Made by a program: the position numbers and the translations under genes. Shown here piece by piece: positions 61,814 to 64,000 of a stretch of 64,000 nt of DNA; the stretch's first letter is position 1, and every line of letters starts with the position of its first letter. The notes below the pieces were generated by a model. It did not search any database and had not been told where the DNA came from. It was given only the letters and a program-made list of their open reading frames with translations. This DNA comes from Atlantibacter hermannii (GTDB taxonomy: Bacteria > Pseudomonadota > Gammaproteobacteria > Enterobacterales > Enterobacteriaceae). Location: NCBI GenBank assembly GCA_900635495.1, contig LR134136.1, positions 620,001 through 684,000 of the forward strand, given 5' to 3'.

Positions 61814-63904
61814 ATGTTCGCTAAATCGCGGCTGGCGCTGCTGGTGGGATGGGTAACCGGCAGTCTCGCTTTTCCTTTACTGGCGCAGGATACGCCAAAT
61901 ACCGATACCGTTGTGGTCACCTCGCAGTTACTGAGCGGCGCGACCAAACTGGCTACCCCGGACGTCGAAACGCCGCAGTCGGTTTCTATCGTCACCCGTG
62001 GGCAGTTTGAAGAGCAAGGGGCCACCAGCGTGCGTCAGGCGGTAAGCTATACGCCAGGGGTATACAGTAATCAGATCGGCGCATCCAGCCGCTTCGACTA
62101 TATCGTGCTGCGCGGTTTCTCCGACGGCAGCCTCGATAATATTTACCTTGATGGCCTGAAGATGATGGGCGACACCAACTCCCACAGCTCACTGGTGGTC
62201 GATCCGTGGTTCCTGGAAAATATCGAAGTAGTGCGCGGCCCTGCGTCGGTGCTGTATGGCCGTTCTTCGCCGGGCGGGATCGTGGCGTTGACGTCGCGTA
62301 AACCCTCATTCGATCCGGGTGGCGAAGTCAGGGTGTTCGCCGGTAATAACGATCAGCGTGGGGCGATGTTTGATGTCACCGGGGCGCTTGATGATAACGA
62401 TCGCGTCGCGGCACGCCTGAGCGGCATGACGCGTTATGCCGATTCCCAGTTCGATCCGCTCCAGGAAGAGCGTTACGCGGTGATGCCCAGCGTGACATGG
62501 CGTATCACCGATAATACCCGCCTCGATGTGATGGCCTATCTGCACCGCGATCCGGAAGGCGGCAGCCACTCCGGCCTGCCGTATGACGGCACCGTGGTTC
62601 CCCATTACGGTAAGAAAGTCTCGAACACCTTCTTTGAAGGCGAGGATGAATACGATAAGTACGATCGCCGTGAAAACATGGTCGGCTACAACATTGAACA
62701 TCTGTTTGATAACGGCTGGTCGGTACGCCAGAAGCTGCGCTATCTGCATACCAAAGTTAAGCTGAACCAGGTGTATGCCGCCGACTGGCTGAACGAGACC
62801 GCGTTAAACCGGGGTTATTCCGGCTCTGACGAGAAAATGAATGCCGTCACCCTGGATAATCAGGTCGACGGCAACTTTGATACCGGAGCGGTTAACCATC
62901 GTGTGCTGATCGGCATGGATTACCAGGATCGCAGTAATCACACCACGGGTTACTATGGCAGCTTCCCGGCTATCGACGCATTCAACCCCGTCTACGGCGC
63001 AGGACCGGACGACATTACGATGTATGGCCAGGAAAAGCACAAGCTGCGCCAGACCGGCTACTACGTGCAGGACCAGATGTCGCTGGACCGCTGGCGTTTA
63101 ACGCTCGGCGGCCGTTATGACCAGGTCAGCGTGTCGAACATTGATACGCTCAATCACACCCGTGGCGATCTGGATAAAAACAACGTCAGCAGCCGCGCGG
63201 CGCTGTTATACCTGTTCGACAGCGGCGTTGCGCCGTATGTGAGCTACTCCACCGCCTTTACCCCGACCAGCTTTGCCGATGAGAACGGCGATATTCTTGA
63301 CCCGATGAAGGGCAAGCAGTGGGAAGCGGGCGTGAAGTATGAACCGGAAGGCATGAACAGCCAGTTCAGCGCGTCGGTGTTCCGCATTAACCAGAAAAAC
63401 ATCGCCACTAAAGAGGAGCCGACCGATCCGTACCGTTCAATTGGTGAAATCGAATCTGAAGGGGTGGAACTGGAAGCGGTAGGGCAGCTGACCGACAGCC
63501 TGCGGATGCAGGCGGCGTACACGTATACCGATATCCGTTATAAGAAAAGCAACCCGGAAGAGCAGGGCAAGCGCGCCGTTTACGCGCCGCGTAACATGGC
63601 CAGCGCCTGGCTGAGCTATGACGTCAAAACCGGGCGGCTTGACGGGCTCACCGTCGGATCCGGCGTACGCTATGTTAACGGCGTCACCAGCGATCGCCAG
63701 AATACCCATACGCTGCCTTCCTATACCCTGGTGGATATGATGGTGGGTTACGACCTGTCGAAAGTTGGCCTGAACGGTTTGAGCGCGCAGCTTAACGTCA
63801 ACAACCTGACGGACAAAAGCTACGTGGCGGCCTGTAATTCGCTCTCCTACTGCTACTTTGGTGCCGAGCGCAGCATCGTCGGCAGCCTGTCCTGGTCGTT
63901 CTGA
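61814..63904 (+). CDS. foxA: TonB-dependent ferrioxamine-type siderophore receptor FoxA
   Basis: A 696-residue outer-membrane receptor. A signal peptide (LALLVGWVTGSLAFPLLAQ|D) is followed by a TonB box (DTVVVTS). The plug domain (~50-160) includes TPQSVSIVTRGQF, YIVLRGF and VEVVRGPASVLYGRSSPGGIV-type motifs. A 22-strand barrel follows and ends in an aromatic residue (GSLSWSF). The sequence is very close to enterobacterial FoxA as I remember it; specificity for ferrioxamines is inferred. Control: Fur box plus PchR-like regulator upstream. A terminator follows. Confidence 0.85.
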   Translation: MFAKSRLALLVGWVTGSLAFPLLAQDTPNTDTVVVTSQLLSGATKLATPDVETPQSVSIVTRGQFEEQGATSVRQAVSYTPGVYSNQIGASSRFDYIVLRGFSDGSLDNIYLDGLKMMGDTNSHSSLVVDPWFLENIEVVRGPASVLYGRSSPGGIVALTSRKPSFDPGGEVRVFAGNNDQRGAMFDVTGALDDNDRVAARLSGMTRYADSQFDPLQEERYAVMPSVTWRITDNTRLDVMAYLHRDPEGGSHSGLPYDGTVVPHYGKKVSNTFFEGEDEYDKYDRRENMVGYNIEHLFDNGWSVRQKLRYLHTKVKLNQVYAADWLNETALNRGYSGSDEKMNAVTLDNQVDGNFDTGAVNHRVLIGMDYQDRSNHTTGYYGSFPAIDAFNPVYGAGPDDITMYGQEKHKLRQTGYYVQDQMSLDRWRLTLGGRYDQVSVSNIDTLNHTRGDLDKNNVSSRAALLYLFDSGVAPYVSYSTAFTPTSFADENGDILDPMKGKQWEAGVKYEPEGMNSQFSASVFRINQKNIATKEEPTDPYRSIGEIESEGVELEAVGQLTDSLRMQAAYTYTDIRYKKSNPEEQGKRAVYAPRNMASAWLSYDVKTGRLDGLTVGSGVRYVNGVTSDRQNTHTLPSYTLVDMMVGYDLSKVGLNGLSAQLNVNNLTDKSYVAACNSLSYCYFGAERSIVGSLSWSF

Positions 63905-63927
63905 TCCCTGGCCGTATAGAATGCGTA

Positions 63928-63947
63928 AAGCCGGGGAAACCCGGCTT
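63928..63947. terminator. Terminator between foxA and the convergent gene
   Basis: A perfect 8-bp stem, AAGCCGGG / CCCGGCTT, with a GAAA tetraloop, 24 bp after foxA. Confidence 0.8.
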
Positions 63948-63959
63948 ATTCACGAAGGC

Positions 63960-64000
63960 TTATTTGCGCAATGGCCGACAAATAATAAACAGCGCGATGG
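63960..64000 (-). CDS. C-terminal end of a leftward gene, cut by window edge
   Basis: Only 13 codons are visible before a TAA at 63960, ending IALFIICRPLRK. A hydrophobic stretch with a basic tail suggests the last helix of a membrane protein such as a transporter. Its position just past the terminator, convergent with foxA, supports a real gene end. Nothing more can be said. Confidence 0.35.
   Translation of the reverse strand, partial: IALFIICRPLRK

Overview
The window is a chromosomal segment of a member of the Enterobacteriaceae. Positions 0.9-27.5 kb follow the Escherichia coli 99-min gene order (yjjZ, tRNA-Leu array, rsmC-holD-rimI-yjjG-prfC-osmY-ytjA-yjjU-yjjV-yjjW-yjjI-deoCABD ... 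lplA-ytjB-serB-radA-nadR). The protein matches look like those of Enterobacter/Citrobacter/Klebsiella/Kosakonia-type genomes, but the genus cannot be fixed from sequence reading alone.

Layout. 1-16.4 kb is conserved core: a truncated GGDEF protein, three tandem tRNA-Leu(CAG), ribosome and translation genes, osmotic-stress genes, the YjjI/YjjW glycyl-radical pair and the deo nucleoside operon with a deoP2-like control region. 16.5-22.8 kb holds a potassium-channel gene and lplA. Between them a 3.6-kb island (toxin, immunity genes, an IS3-family element and a transposase remnant) is bracketed by a 415-bp direct duplication of the channel and lplA 3' ends. 22.9-27.5 kb is ytjB-serB-radA-nadR. 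27.5-32.6 kb is the patA-aer-yqjI-yqjH block, which sits elsewhere (about 69 min) in E. coli. 32.7-40.5 kb is a UhpABC-like sensor system followed by an AfuABC-type ABC transporter, probably for phosphorylated sugars.

41.1-59.5 kb is the main accessory system, a glycyl-radical-enzyme bacterial microcompartment (GRM) locus. Its rightward genes encode alcohol dehydrogenase, PduL, an EutJ-like chaperone, a flavoprotein, a BMC-P vertex protein, a GlcG-like protein, an acetate/propionate kinase, BMC-H, a PduB-like BMC-T, acyl-CoA-forming aldehyde dehydrogenase, a short PduU/EutS-like BMC protein, a DJ-1/PfpI protein, the glycyl radical enzyme, its activase and an orphan membrane protein. Its leftward genes encode a PocR-domain histidine kinase, an AraC-type response regulator, a dedicated S-adenosylmethionine synthetase and a BMC-H with a long disordered tail. 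The glycyl radical enzyme keeps the glycerol/diol dehydratase active-site residues at the same numbers (His164, His281, Ser282, Cys433, Glu435, Asp447), with Phe at 339. This points to a diol dehydratase, most likely 1,2-propanediol, rather than a choline lyase. Predicted flow: diol to aldehyde inside the shell, then acyl-CoA, acyl-phosphate and acid with ATP, with alcohol dehydrogenase recycling NADH. SAM made on site would feed activation.

59.8-64 kb has two small unknown genes, an AraC/PchR-like regulator and a FoxA-type TonB-dependent siderophore receptor, both with Fur-like boxes.

Quality note: between about 21.4 and 37.7 kb at least ten single-base indels break otherwise full-length genes (ytjB, radA, nadR, uhpB-, uhpC-, afuA- and afuB-like genes and a transposase remnant). 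Nine are insertions, many in homopolymers. Sequencing error is a likelier explanation than real gene decay.
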